NCBI RefSeq assembly: GCF_000485595.1
Contig: NW_014577279.1
Span: 565,174-620,079 of the forward strand
Direction: 5' to 3'
From: Priapulus caudatus
Taxonomy: Eukaryota; Priapulida; Priapulimorpha; Priapulimorphida; Priapulidae
DNA length: 54,906 bases
Shown: positions 12,701 to 24,340 of the stretch, in pieces
How positions within the stretch are numbered: the first letter of the stretch is position 1
How the letters are laid out: every line of letters starts with the position of its first letter
Notes under the pieces: generated by a model
What the model saw: only the letters and a program-made list of their open reading frames with translations
The model's database searches: none
What the model was told of the DNA's origin: nothing
Position numbers and translations under genes: made by a program

Positions 12701-14391
12701 GTAAGGCATAGCCTTTGAGTGACCACCCCGGTTGAATTGCTGGACTACCGTATATACTCGCTTAAAGCGATCATTGCGAGTTGTTTTCAGCGTTTTTTAG
12801 TGTTTATTCTCACTCTCATGATGCCTACCGTTGTTGTTTGAGTAACAGTAATTGTTTGAAATAACAATAAAATGTCTTAGAACCGCATGCAAAGACAAAA
12901 TCATGCACGATTACAATTTTGCGTTCTCTTGTTGATTTTCGCTGTCATGTCTCGCACTTTCTCGCGGTACCGCGAGACGTCAACAAGGGTACAGTAATGC
13001 AAAAATCGCATCGGAGATATTTTTGGTCAGATTATTTTGGTAAACACAGAGGTGCACAGTAGCGTAACACAAACAAGAGTGTAAGTTGTAACCTCATAAA
13101 TATTAGTCTTCAAAAGTCCTAGGGACTATAACGAAGACGGAGAGAGAAATGGATCAAATCCTCGTTGCGTACCGCCAGCGAGAATACTTATCACACACAA
13201 ATAGATGCCCCTTTGTTTTAATTATGTTCGCTTGTTTGAGACGCCATTTGTGATTTTTGAAAGTAGTGACTTGAAAAAATGTATTGCTGGTATGATGTGG
13301 TCAAATCAATTTTTCTATGCTATAACTGCATAAAATATTGGTGTTTTGAATGTTGGTGTAATCAGTGATATTTTCGCTGTCAGGTGAGACTATATTCAGC
13401 TATATTTAGATTTTCTGAGCAAAATTCTCGCAATGATCGTTTTAATAACCGCAAATTTGGCCTCAGATTTCAACCCTGTATTTGCTCTGCGGTTTATAAG
13501 TGCGCCATACCGTCAGGGGAAATATACTAGGCGCAATACTTGGTTACCCGATTCAAATTGAGGTGCGGCTTATAGACGACCGCGGTTATTACGCGATCAT
13601 ATACGGAAACGAAAATGTTGTGCACGAAAGTGAGGCTCCCAGAATGCATATTAACTAGCCAAATTTCTGGTAGGTTACCGGTTGCTTCCATCCCTTTCGC
13701 ACCCCTCATAACATGTTTCGCCCACCGGCAGTGGTCGTATTACAGTCACCTCTATTGAGTAGACTAAATGGTACTAGAGGTGGGCCTTCCATAGTATGAA
13801 TATACTATACTATATCAGAAATGCATAATATTAAATGAATCTATTAGCAAGTAGAGATATTCCTCTAACATTGTACAATTTTGACATAGCTCCACATTCC
13901 TCCATATCTATATAGATATGGCTGGAATCTAAAACAAACATAACCACGACTGCATAACATTAAGCAAGAGGAACGCTGGTCCTGTTATAGTATATCGCCG
14001 ATATATAACTGTAAGTACATATCAGAAAGCATAACACCCCAGCAGAGTGAAGGAGGAGATCATCTCTGGTTATGATTACGAACCTGTATAGTGACACCTT
14101 CCACACCGTTCTGACCCAGCCAGCCTCCGTACACGCCCGGGGCCCGGCGCCGCCGTGGCCGCATGGTGTCCTTCCGAGCTGCCACCAGCGCCTTCATCTC
14201 CTCCTCGCTCGGCTTTCCCTTCCGCTTGAGATTCCCACTACCGGAGGCACGATTCCGTTTCACTTGTGCTGATAAAAAATTGTTGAAATTAGTTATGGTC
14301 TTAAGTTTGATCTCTCTTCAGAAATGTAAACCATATATTCAAACACCTAAATCAAGGGTGAATAATGACAAATTGTCATTATTCACCCCTG

Positions 14392-14425
<34 letters not shown>

Positions 14426-17400
14426 CATTTCATTAATATATTGTTATATACACCTATATACATACGTCGTATATTATATTGAAAATGAAAAATAAACTGT
14501 TCTACTCAATCAATTCCACTCTACCTTAAAAGACATTTGGACATAAACACAAATATTAACAACTGTGGCTACAACTTTACCAGGGTGTGTCTGTCATAAC
14601 TACTATGTATTCACTGACGATATCCCAAGTTTATATATAACTTACGACATCCAAAGTTTATAGCTCCGATTGCCTCCAAGTACTCGTGAATTCGACCAAC
14701 ACTGTTCACGTCTCCACAGCTTTTCAACCCCGTACGCAGGGAGGTCTTGTTCAGATACTTAGGCTTAGACTTGTCCCTAAAAGATATCACAAAACTGCAA
14801 TCACAAGTTATTCGTTTCACAAAGCTCTGAAACATTGTAAAGCTTCTAAGTTCTAATAAATATTATATTAAGAGACTCCCTTGAGATGATGCCAATGCAG
14901 CTGTGCTAAAAAGCAGCATTAAGAAATGATTGCAAAACTAGTAACAGATGCTGAATTTGTTGTGTAAACTGTTGATGCCACTATCAACTCAGGTGAGCAC
15001 CCTAGATAAAAGTGATGGGTAAACAATAGCATACAGATCCTTAAAATAGGACGCCAACAGTGTAATTCCTACACGTACTAAGTAAGAACCAACTCACAGG
15101 ACAACGTTCACACCTTACTAATCGATATTTTAAAGTCAATCAAATGAAATTAATACCACTGATCCAAGATGAAATTTCTAATCTTCATGTAGCGATCAGG
15201 AGTCTTAGATCCCTTTCCCTGGAAGAACTCGAAGCATGCATCCCTCTCACTCTCCACTATCCTGTCCCTGTCAAGGAACAATTCCTCAGTAGGGGGCGCC
15301 AATACAATGTGTGCGTCCGTGCACTCGGGTTCAGAGGTCGCGCTCTCCGCGCTCGTGTCCATCTCCGCATCCGCCGCGGCGTCGTCGTCCAATAAGATCA
15401 TTTCGCGACTCTCGGGGTCACCATACGGGGCGTCGTCGAATTCACGCGGCAGCCGGTCGGGGACGCTTTCCGCGGAGGAGAGTTCCCGCCGCAGGGGGGC
15501 GCCGGCGGGCCGCAGTCTGTTATCCCCGCAGTCAGAGCTCGCGTCGCCGCGGTGCGGACGGGTTTCCGATATCACATTCGTCGTTGAGCCGGGTGAATCC
15601 TCCTCGAAGGAGACCTCTCCTGTCGCGCGCGCCGCCGCCGCCGCCGCGAGCGCACCGGGGTCGGACGTCCGACGTGGCCCGCCGTCGTCACGGTGCTGTT
15701 CGCACGAAGACAAGCGGAGATCTAGCTCATCGTGACAACCGACGCGTTCGCCATCGTGCGGCGTCGCGGCGGGAGCGCAGCTTCCCCGGCTGCTCGCGCT
15801 CATGATGATGACGTCGAGAAGCGAAGCCCTTCGCTGAGAGATTACGTTTACACGCGCGCGGTCGCCGGCGGTCGCCGTGCCGACCTCGTCGCGGCGTCGA
15901 GATGTGGAGACACCCGCGTCCTCGATCTCCGTCGTCAGCAAGTCGGCGAGAGCCTCGGCAGAGAGCTGCGACGCGGAAAAGCCGAGTTCCGTCGCAGAGT
16001 TCCTTCCGGAACTTGCAGACTGGTTAGACGACGACAACTCGGCCCCAGAATTGACAGTCGAAGCTCTCACGCTGCAATCATGTGCGTTGTCTGCTGCTGT
16101 TGTGAGAATCGCGTCTGTGTGCGTGCTGCGATCGCTGCCTCCGTCACAGATTTCCCTCGCGTTGTGCGGCGCGCCCGCCACGACAACACCGTCTCTCTCA
16201 CACGCGTGAGCGTTGACGCTTCGCCGCTCAGTCGGCCATAACGCCGGGATCACAGGAAGGTAAGTTTGTCGGCGAGTTGCGGTCGCGGCGTCGTGTTCCG
16301 AGCTCTCACTCTCGTCCCCAGTCGCCTGCGCGATCAACTCATCTAGAATGCAAGCGGACACGTCTCTGTCATCCTCCTCGTAGGTGTCCCTCACCTCCAC
16401 CTCCTCCACGAAGGTGTCCCCCACCTCCTCCACGAAGGTGTCCCCCACCTCCACCTGCTCTGCGAAGGTTTCCTCCACCTCCACCGCCTCTGCAAAAGTC
16501 TCTCTCACTTCTACCTGTTCTGGGAAGGTCTCACATTCACCGACCCTCTCTGTGAACGTCCCTCGCTCGCCCACCTCCTCCCCTTCACCTTCTCCGGATA
16601 CTACTGCGAAAGTCGCGCATCTAGCCACTTCCTTTCCGTACGTCTCTCGCTCGCCGACGTCCTCGCTGTACGTCTCTTGCTCGCCGACGTCCTCGCTGTA
16701 CGTCTCTCTCTCGCCGACCTCGAGTCGACAGATGTTGCCAAGGTCGGCATCGTCGAGGCTCGTCGTCGTCGTCGTGGCGACGCCGCCCACAAACGTCGTC
16801 GCGCAGCATGCCGTCGCCGCGACGACGGGCCGGTGGCGGCGGAAACTGCTCACGAGGTTTGGATCGACGCTTGCGTAACGGCTCACTCCGACGCGCGGCG
16901 ACGACGCCGCCGCCTCGCGCACGTGGAGGGCGCTGGCGTTCCCGGCTCCGCCCGGGTCGACGGCGATGTCGTCGCCGTGCGCGGGTTCGCTCTCAATGTC
17001 GACCTCACCGTCGGAGTCTTCTACGCGCGTCATGATGAGGACTTCTCCCGGCGCGACGGTGACGGAGGGAGCGGCGACCGCCGTCACCGGCTTGCTCGAG
17101 GACACGTCGCCCTTTCGTTCCTGGAATGAGCCGACGATGAAACGCTCGTGCACAAGAAACACAAAATAAACATGAAACAGTGTACAGCTAGAGATGTGTG
17201 TAAAGGTCACTCAACGGATTTGCAACGTGTCCTTTATACACAGCTGTCGATTCTATATTCAGGTATAATCTGCTAATACAGGTTTTACTATGTAAGACTC
17301 TCTCAATTACCAACGGAATTTGAATAAATACAGTGGATATTTAGTGACTAGACACAAGATTTGCGCTAGAATTTGTAAATTGCTGTCCCTTAAGGTAGTT

Positions 17401-19881
17401 GACCTCACCTTTCCCTTGAAATGTTGATTGGCGTAATTCTTCACTTGCAGCGTTGTTCTTGATCCCATCATCTGTGAGATTTTTGACCAACTTCTTCCAA
17501 AATTTTCCATTCCTTTCAGGAAAAGATGTTTTTCCTGAGCTGTCCATGAACCCCTTAACGTACTGCCATGAGTAAGGGAGGAACTGCCTTTATTTCCAGA
17601 GCTGATGGACAATAGGAACAGGGATAACATTTATTGTATGGATCATGATTCATGACTGTAATATGGTTCTAATAACTCGATAAAAAATAAGTCATCAAAA
17701 AAGCACGAGACATTACCTTTCGTTAAGCAGAAATTTTACTAACACAAGGGTAAAGACTTACATGCCATGTAATATTTGCAATTTAAAATGTGCATTTATA
17801 CAAGGGTAATATGTAAAGACCAGAAACAATTTTCATTAAAAAAAATATACCTCCCTTACCTCTTATATTTCCCACGTACTGAAAATGTACGCTTCTCTTT
17901 TTCCTCTATACCAGCTTCCACTACCAAGTTCTACAAAAAACACATTCTATCAACTGTGGCAAAGTAATATCTATTGACACTGATAAACATTCTACATAAG
18001 CACGTAATCATGACAGTACAAGATCCCCATAACATGAAATTAAACACTTTTCTTAACCTGCATTATGCCATCCCACGACATTTCATCACCAACTGGTTTT
18101 TACCTCTTGAATACTGACAAATACATACATATAGTTTGCATTCATCAACGTTGGCGATACCAGTTTATACTGATAACTCTGCGGACAAGTCAAACTTTAG
18201 CAGGTTGTTTTTAAGAAACAAGACACATAACTTGTACTTTATTTCATACTGTTAAATCTACGATTGAAAAAACCTCCGGCCGGTCAATGTTGAGATAATA
18301 TACCTTTAATGTTACCTATTCCTGCATTACCTCAGAATCAGATGTCTCTAGCGCCCACGGATGCTGGCTAAACTCGGGAAGAAGTTTGGCTGTTTCTAAC
18401 GGTACCTCACTAAGAATATCCCCAGCTGCACCTGAAAATGTTCTGTAAAGGAAGCAATATTTAACTGATGTCCCAAAGCAAAACTTGTGTATTGTGTGAT
18501 TAGCCATTCAATGTCATAGCCATAGGCTTTCATCAACAGCACAATCCCGGACAGGGGCACTCCCTACACAATAGGGTAGGTATGTGCCAGTTGAGAAATG
18601 GAATTGAGGGCTCCGGTACTAACTCAGCACATCAACATGGGGGTCTGCGGAACCAGGGTTTGCTGGAAAGCATGATGCTCCGGAACTGGACATGTATGTT
18701 TGCAAGAGGGGGTCTCCAGAACTAGTCATGTTGGCAAGAGGGGGTCTCCGGAACTGGCCACGTTTGCAAGAGGGGGTATCCAGAACTAGGATATGCTTGA
18801 AAAAGAAGTCTCCAGAATTCGAAACGGCGATCTCAAGCGCTAACCAGCCATGGTACAGTATATAAAATTATAGTACATGCGCCGTGAGTGCGGTGCTGCC
18901 GTGGTATGTGTGTCCCGTGCACGTACATGCCGCTGCTTTTTGTTGTTTTATTATTGAAAAAATTGAATAAAATAAGAAAAGGCAGTGACACGCTCTCCGC
19001 AGCCACGGCAGCATTATGGCCTTGCAGGCATTGGAACGGGGCCGGAATCCCCAGAATACAGAAAACTTGCCAAGGGACCAATTCATGAGAACTCATGGGT
19101 CTCCTTGGACTCTTGGACCTATGCTCCGAGACAGGAAATATGTGAAAAAGGGAGTCTCTAGTGCGGAAATATAGAGGTAAAAATAGGGGTCTCAACCACA
19201 GCACATACATCCATACAATATATATATTATATGGAGTGACCCCCCCCCCACCCCAGAAGCACAATTTCCAGACATATAACAGAAATTACATGTGTTATTA
19301 TTTATGCTACCGAATAGCAGGGAGTCTCTGTCAGATAGGATATTCTCTTTAACAACACCCCTGTTCCTAGTATTGGTAGAAACTAACAGTAACACTCTCG
19401 CAGACTAGTACTAGTAGGTTGCCAGGAAGTGGGGAACTTGGAAACTGGTATCATAGAGCCCTAAATGACATAATGACATTGGTATTGCCTCGGGCTCATG
19501 ATTAGGTTGGTTAGTATGTTTCTAATTGTTTATTCAAGATTACCAATACCCAAATAAGCAATGCGTCTGTAACAGTATTCTTTCACGAAGCGCAGTTCCT
19601 TGAGACAGATTTATCAATCAATTAATCCAAATCAAATGCATAGCGAGAGCGTATGCGTAGGCCGTAGCGTCTGGAATGAAGAATCCGAGTGACGAACTGA
19701 TTAGAAGACCCTACTCATACCCTGACACAGTCGACTATTTACTTTTACATGCTGCTTATACTCATGCATTTACTACGATAGACGATACATGAGCATTTAT
19801 CTTAGTGACACAAAACAATACGAACCCTATTTCAAGCTGAAAATCGCCAACAATATCAACTTCGTCTTCTTCACCCGCCAT
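9716..19881 (-). CDS. MYSM1: MYSM1, Myb-like/SWIRM/MPN domain histone H2A deubiquitinase, 13 coding exons
   Basis: MYSM1 is a nuclear JAMM-type metalloprotease that removes ubiquitin from histone H2A. Coding exons in gene order: 19881-19826, 18442-18331, 17930-17860, 17601-17409, 17120-15157, 14776-14646, 14268-14084, 12604-12485, 11751-11565, 11364-11237, 10897-10771, 10309-10149, 9829-9716. Phases join throughout and give about 1182 residues; human MYSM1 has about 828. The start [10 protein letters not shown] resembles the human N-terminus. A SANT/Myb domain lies at about residues 97-144 ([11 protein letters not shown]...[13 protein letters not shown]). A SWIRM domain runs from [20 protein letters not shown] through [18 protein letters not shown]. 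The MPN domain carries the catalytic Glu (NEVIGLLGG, about residue 969) and a complete JAMM motif [14 protein letters not shown] (His1028, His1030, Asp1041), so the enzyme looks active. The extra length is almost all in exon 5 (1964 bp), an acidic, GC-rich, low-complexity linker. Identity is very secure; exon 3 and exact exon edges are less so. Confidence 0.93.
12763..13440. mobile_element. MITE of about 680 bp in MYSM1 intron 7
   Basis: Ends GCGATCATTGCGAG and CTCGCAATGATCG form inverted termini. A reverse-orientation relative lies at 53290-53945 with matching blocks such as CAAAATTGTAATCGTGCATG, GGTACCGCGAG-type sequence and CACAAATGGCG. No transposase is visible. Confidence 0.75.
14356..14388. 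repeat. Perfect short inverted repeat in MYSM1 intron 6
   Basis: GGGTGAATAATGACAA is followed almost immediately by its reverse complement, then (TA)n at 14395-14425. A hairpin, probably a MITE relic. Confidence 0.75.
16366..16720 (-). repeat. Coding tandem repeat of about 10 residues in the MYSM1 linker
   Basis: Inside MYSM1 exon 5 about eleven imperfect 30-bp units encode a 10-residue motif of the type V-G-E-R-E-T-[YF]-x-E-[DEQ], for example [20 protein letters not shown] and [10 protein letters not shown], at about residues 280-395. One unit is shortened to eight residues and one carries an insertion (SGEGEGEE). Nearly every unit keeps Thr-aromatic-x-Glu, which fits the casein kinase 2 pattern [ST]-x-x-[DE]. 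I recall no such repeat in vertebrate MYSM1. The phosphorylation role is inference. Confidence 0.8.
18620..18815. repeat. Minisatellite with units of about 40 bp in MYSM1 intron 1
   Basis: About four to five units share the core GCAAGAGGGGGTCTCCGGAA, then CTGG/CTAG and an ATGT-like segment, with point differences. Confidence 0.75.
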
Positions 19882-20178
19882 TTTGCTTCTTTACGACACG
19901 AGGGGGCGGAATAGTCACAGCGTAATTAAATATGTCAGCCCCCAGTAAGTGATGTAGCTCACAAAAATGCAAAAATCTAGTAAATTTACTAAAAATATGC
20001 ACCAAAGGCACCCAATAGTAAGGATATTATACTTTTGATGCCATAAGTAGTCTATAGTATATGTGACTATAGGCCCTGTAACTCGTAGCGATAATTATTT
20101 AGTGGTTTTTTTTTAATAAAAGAGTGATATGTAACGTTTGATACGTAAATGATATGCCGAACTCACTTAAAAATGGAG

Positions 20179-20280
20179 TAGGCCTAGCTCTAGTACTATA
20201 GCCCGCGGATCGCTGGCTATGGCGGCAGCGGCCTGCGGCAGCGATCCGCGAGCTATAGTACTAGAGCTAGGGTAGGCCTA
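20179..20280. repeat. Long palindrome upstream of the LINE
   Basis: The left arm TAGGCCTAGCTCTAGTACTA plus TAGCCCGCGGATCGCTG pairs with the right arm CAGCGATCCGCGAGCTATAG and the bases after it. The spacer is about 24 bp and GC-rich. A degenerate copy with CTATAGTACTAGAGCTA lies at about 6172-6245. Confidence 0.8.
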
Positions 20281-20282
20281 TA

Positions 20283-22478
20283 TCCTAAAATTATGTCAGA
20301 ACCAATCAAATGTCTCATGTATGCTGATGACCTCGTACTATTCAGCAAGACTGAAACGGGTCGCGAGAATTCTCTTAACGACTTAAAACAGTATTGCGAC
20401 ACCTGGAAACTAAAGCTTAATCATAGCAAAAGTGAGACTGTCACCTTTAGCAACAGCCACTTAAACGTTCACAAATAAAAATTCAAATACGGCTCCAGCA
20501 CTCTAAACTCTAGACCGCACTACAAATACCTAGGGTTCCACCTATACCACAATGGTAACTCAAAATTTGGTGTCGAGGAACTTGGAAAAAAAAGGCACTA
20601 AAAGCAATGCACAGTCTAAGATGCTCTATCTTTAACTACGAAACTCCGGTCAAAACGTACATTACGCTGTTCCACTCTGTGATATCCCCCGTAACCCTAC
20701 ATGCCTGTGAAATTTGGGGTCCAGACTTCATCTCCAAAATTATCAAATTGGAATCAGATACTCATGCCCAATCAAATATACAAAACCTGTTCAGCCTATG
20801 GAACCGCTTCCCATTTGAAACGATTCTGAACAAATTTTGCAAATGGGTATTGGGCGTCAGAACTAAAACTTCCAATGTAGCCGCCAAATCTGAGCTAGGA
20901 ATGTTTCCCTTGTTACACAATATAGTTCTTCAAGTGGCAAAATTCTGGCCCCATGAAAAATTCACAAGTCCTAGCCCCCTCCTGAAGGAATCTATTCAAT
21001 TCTACAACGACATTCGTGAAGGCATTAATTACTAAGACTTTTACAAATTGGTCAAAAATAGCACCATACTTATTTAGAACTTATGGCAAAAAACACAATC
21101 TGGAAGTGCAATTACAATCAAAACTACATGAAAGCATACTCAACATAAAGAGAAACTTGCAAAAAAAATATACCACCATGTTCTTTAACGACCTGAATGA
21201 TGGCAACAGAAAAAAAGGAGGGTCAAACAAACTAAGATGTTATAGACAACTTAAAACAAAATATGAACCTGAACCATGCCTATTAAATTTATATTCCAAA
21301 CAAGCAAGAAGAGCATTAAATTGACTACGTCACGAATTTTCTATGGTAAAATTTGTAAAATTTTTGTTGCCATTTTTTTACATTAAAAGTAAGAACTAAC
21401 GGGACTATACGTCTCGTCAAATTCTTACTTGATAAGATTGTTTCTCAACTAGTTAAAAATCCACAAAACCTGGACGATTTGATATTATGTTCCTGACATT
21501 AATTGCTTGCTATGGGCTATGTATGAGTCACGGGTGTATGTTCACATCGAACAATATAGTAAAATAGGAAGTATAATGCAGCAATTTAACCATAAAAAGT
21601 GAACAGAATGACTTATATTTTGCGAAAAGTGGAAATATTTTTTTTATTTTTACCATTTACGGTGACGTAATCACTTTAACTAAACTAAGACTTAGCGATC
21701 ACAACCTAAGGATTGAACAAGGCTGTCACCAATCCATCCCTGCTAATCTTAGATTCTGTTGCAATAACCGGTCAATAGATGACGAACTCCATCTACTCTA
21801 TGACTGCACTGCCACCAACCACATCAGAAAAAAGATAGAAGACAAATTTATACACTTTACATTCCTAGGTAAATCATCCATAAAATGGTTATTCATCACA
21901 AATCATATGGCCGATCTCCTCGAACTCTCAAAGTTTATCAAAGATTAATTCAAGCTACGACAAGATCCACCAAAAACATAATTGGTGAGATATGCAAATA
22001 ATAAATCAAATCACACCATATATCCCAAGCTAAACACAGAGAGGTTTAGCCCAACAGTTGGGCTTTACTATTCCTACATCTGTACTCAGGGCGCCTGCAG
22101 TTTCCGATACCAAACGTTACTATCTGCGGCAACCGATACCACGCGATACTTACCGCGATAGTCTATTCACATGAATCTTGTTCGTTATCATAGTCAGAGC
22201 TTATAATGATCTTTGTCGTAGTTTAGGAGTTTTAATTTTATTACACTAGTTTGAAGTGTTGTTTTTTGGTTAGAATAGAATGTTAAATTATGTTAAATAA
22301 AAAATATATTATGTACCATGGGTCATGCAGTCATGTCAAGTAGTATAAGACACATCGTTTCTCTCGTTTTTATTAGCCTAGGAACTTGTTTTATTGTAGT
22401 TTGTAACCTATTTGCCTGTATGGTCTGCAATTATCTGTGCAATAAACTTTATTTGAATTTGAATTTGAATTTGATACA
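20283..22478 (+). pseudogene. Decayed LINE (non-LTR retrotransposon), 5' truncated
   Basis: Residual reverse-transcriptase sequence includes the YADD active-site motif (MYADDLVLFS) at 20320-20350 and the thumb-side LKLNHSKSETVTF. Downstream, SLRCSIFNYETPVKTYITLF and RLSDHNLRIEQG followed by DELHLLYDCTATNHI are typical of LINE C-termini. Stops and frame changes occur at about 20476 and 20600. The element ends with AATAAACTTTATTTGAATTT, a TTTGAA tandem 3' tail. A TTAA-type MITE splits it at 21320-21675. Confidence 0.88.
21320..21675. mobile_element. TTAA-type MITE, copy 2, inserted in the LINE
   Basis: Flanked by TTAA at 21316-21319 and 21676-21679. Near-full-length similarity to copy 1 at 8691-8998, plus an internal extra segment near 21375. 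The LINE frame reads through if the MITE and one TTAA are skipped, so the insertion is younger than the LINE copy. Confidence 0.9.
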
Positions 22479-22588
22479 CTACTGACTACATTATGATTAT
22501 GGTTATGCAGTACATGATATGATACATTACGGTTTACCTATGACGTAGTACACGTACTGTACCTACACGGTACACAAAACAAAAGGAG

Positions 22589-22594
22589 ATGCCG
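22589..22594 (+). other. Candidate two-codon first coding exon of TSEN15
   Basis: ATGCCG is followed directly by GTAATG, a usable donor, in the phase required by the next exon at 22784. No longer ATG-led exon is evident in the 300 bp between the LINE 3' end and 22784. This is an inference from phase and position only; the true first exon could lie elsewhere. Confidence 0.3.
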
Positions 22595-22783
22595 GTAATG
22601 TAGCCTGTAGTGTAGGTAACTTCATAAAGTGTGTTAATTGTAACTAAGAGAGTAAGAATACTTCAATAAGATGTACAATATGTGATTCTGTGAGTGTCGC
22701 TGTAAGTGTGTACTGATAGGCTACTAGTTTAGTAGTTATAGGTAGGTATCCTGTGAGATTGAGGTATACATTTTTATTTTTAG

Positions 22784-24279
22784 GTGGATTCACTGTATAA
22801 GGATGGTATCACGTGTACTAATACATTAAGGATAGCCGAAAACGTCTATATTGATCTATGTGAAGGTAGGAATTAATAGCAATTGCTTGCTAAAAAAAAC
22901 ATTTATCATTGTGAATTTCTGTTCTCAACTCACAGCACATGGCATATAGAGCCATTTTTCATTAGAAGTGAACTGGAGAATACAAAGAAATTGATAGCTA
23001 ATTGTAATAGTGTTCGTCACAAACAAATTTAGCATAATAATTGAATTTTACATAGTCTTACTGACCCAGAAAACATATCAACAATGAATATGAATGCCCG
23101 CCATTCAAATTTCTATTGTTGGAATATAATAATGTGAACTACAAATATGTGGTTTGAGCATAGAAATTTACTTTCCCTTTCTGACATATAACAAACAGAA
23201 CTTTGCAATACACGTATTTGGTAATAATTTATTTCTATTTTTTCAGTGAAGGGATGGAGGCGCGTCACGTGGCACGTACTAAATAGAAAAATTGTCGTAT
23301 TTTCTGGCCAAGTACGTGCAGGTAATGCGCCCCAACAAATTGTAGTCCCTGTTTCATCTGATACCCTAACCTCATTCAAGGATTTAGATGTCATGCTACA
23401 CGACTGCAGTCATCTACTTGGGGAGACTAATAGCTGGTATGCATATAGACATTTCCTGGTAGCCATACAGCTGGGATCTCTCAGGTGCATCTAAGTTCTA
23501 ACCAATACTGATATGTAGAGTTTAAATTCTGTGTTCTTCAACTCACATCTACATCTGTACATATACCACGTACATCACATCTATCGTTACATATATAATA
23601 CGTATATAATAATAATAATGATAATTGTTATTATTATTATTATAGTTGTTGTTATTATATGAATCATTAATCCCAGACTGCACTAAGTGATTCCATGCTT
23701 AGATACAAATGCTTAGTGCATGGATTATGTTTCGGCTGTTCCATTGCCGGCTAGCTGTGCAGATAAAACTCTTCCATCATTGTATTTGCACGCGATTCAC
23801 CCGCTGTTTTCAGCATCACCATGGCGATTGTCGCGCCGGACTCCCTCGTTGTTTACTACGACGTGAGCGCGGGGATTGTTCCGCCTCCCCTGCCGGTGGC
23901 GGCGGCGACGGCGATGCCAAAACGACGCGAGAAGCTGCGGAGTCGACCGCCGCAGAAACGAACCCATGCTGGCGACGACCCCTTTCACGACGAGATTCAG
24001 CTTCCTCTGCTGGGTTTGTCCGCAGCGGACGAATCGACGGGCAACGGAGCACAGAGTGAACAATGTGCTGACGTCGCCGGACGCTCAGCAAGCCACGCTG
24101 ACGACAACAAACGTTTGGAAGTGACAGGCGACGAGAGACCACGATTACCCGGTAAAGCTGCGCGGCTCGACGAACGGATGGAGGAAGGGAGGCGTGAAGG
24201 TGCTGCAGGTGCGCCATCTAGGGACAGAGAGGATAAACTAGTCGCGATTCAGGGTTGGGGAACAGACACGTGGGGCTGA
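22784..24279 (+). CDS. TSEN15: TSEN15, tRNA-splicing endonuclease subunit Sen15, with a long C-terminal tail
   Basis: TSEN15 is a non-catalytic subunit of the nuclear tRNA-splicing endonuclease that pairs with the TSEN34 catalytic subunit. Three exons join in phase: 22784-22865, 23247-23436 and 23814-24279. The first encodes an amphipathic helix (RIAENVYIDLCE) matching the human VYVAFLVYLDLMESK region. The second continues VKGWRRVTWHVLNRKIVVFS, matching human [20 protein letters not shown]. The third gives ITMAIVAPDSLVVYYDVSAG, matching human LAIVESDSTIVYYKLTDG. Human TSEN15 ends soon after VYYK; here the frame stays open for roughly 125 more residues of basic, then charged, low-complexity sequence before TGA at 24277-24279. 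A first coding exon is needed upstream; a two-codon candidate is listed at 22589. The gene converges with SPCS2. Confidence 0.85.
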
Positions 24280-24334
24280 CACAGATGTAACTGGTGTTTA
24301 CACAAGCACATTATATATTAAGGAAGGTTCTATA

Positions 24335-24340
24335 AATAAA
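24335..24340 (+). terminator. AATAAA polyadenylation signal for TSEN15
   Basis: A canonical AATAAA lies 56 bp after the TSEN15 stop codon, in AT-rich DNA with no competing signal nearby. Confidence 0.6.

Noticed and set aside
15311-17129. Plus-strand Arg/Ser/Pro-rich frames of up to 169 residues
   Set aside because: Shadows of MYSM1 exon 5, which is GC-rich. The minus-strand frame has the matching SWIRM, acidic and splice-phase evidence.
23816-24217. Minus-strand 133-residue frame
   Set aside because: Shadow of the TSEN15 last exon, whose plus frame matches Sen15 and joins in phase.
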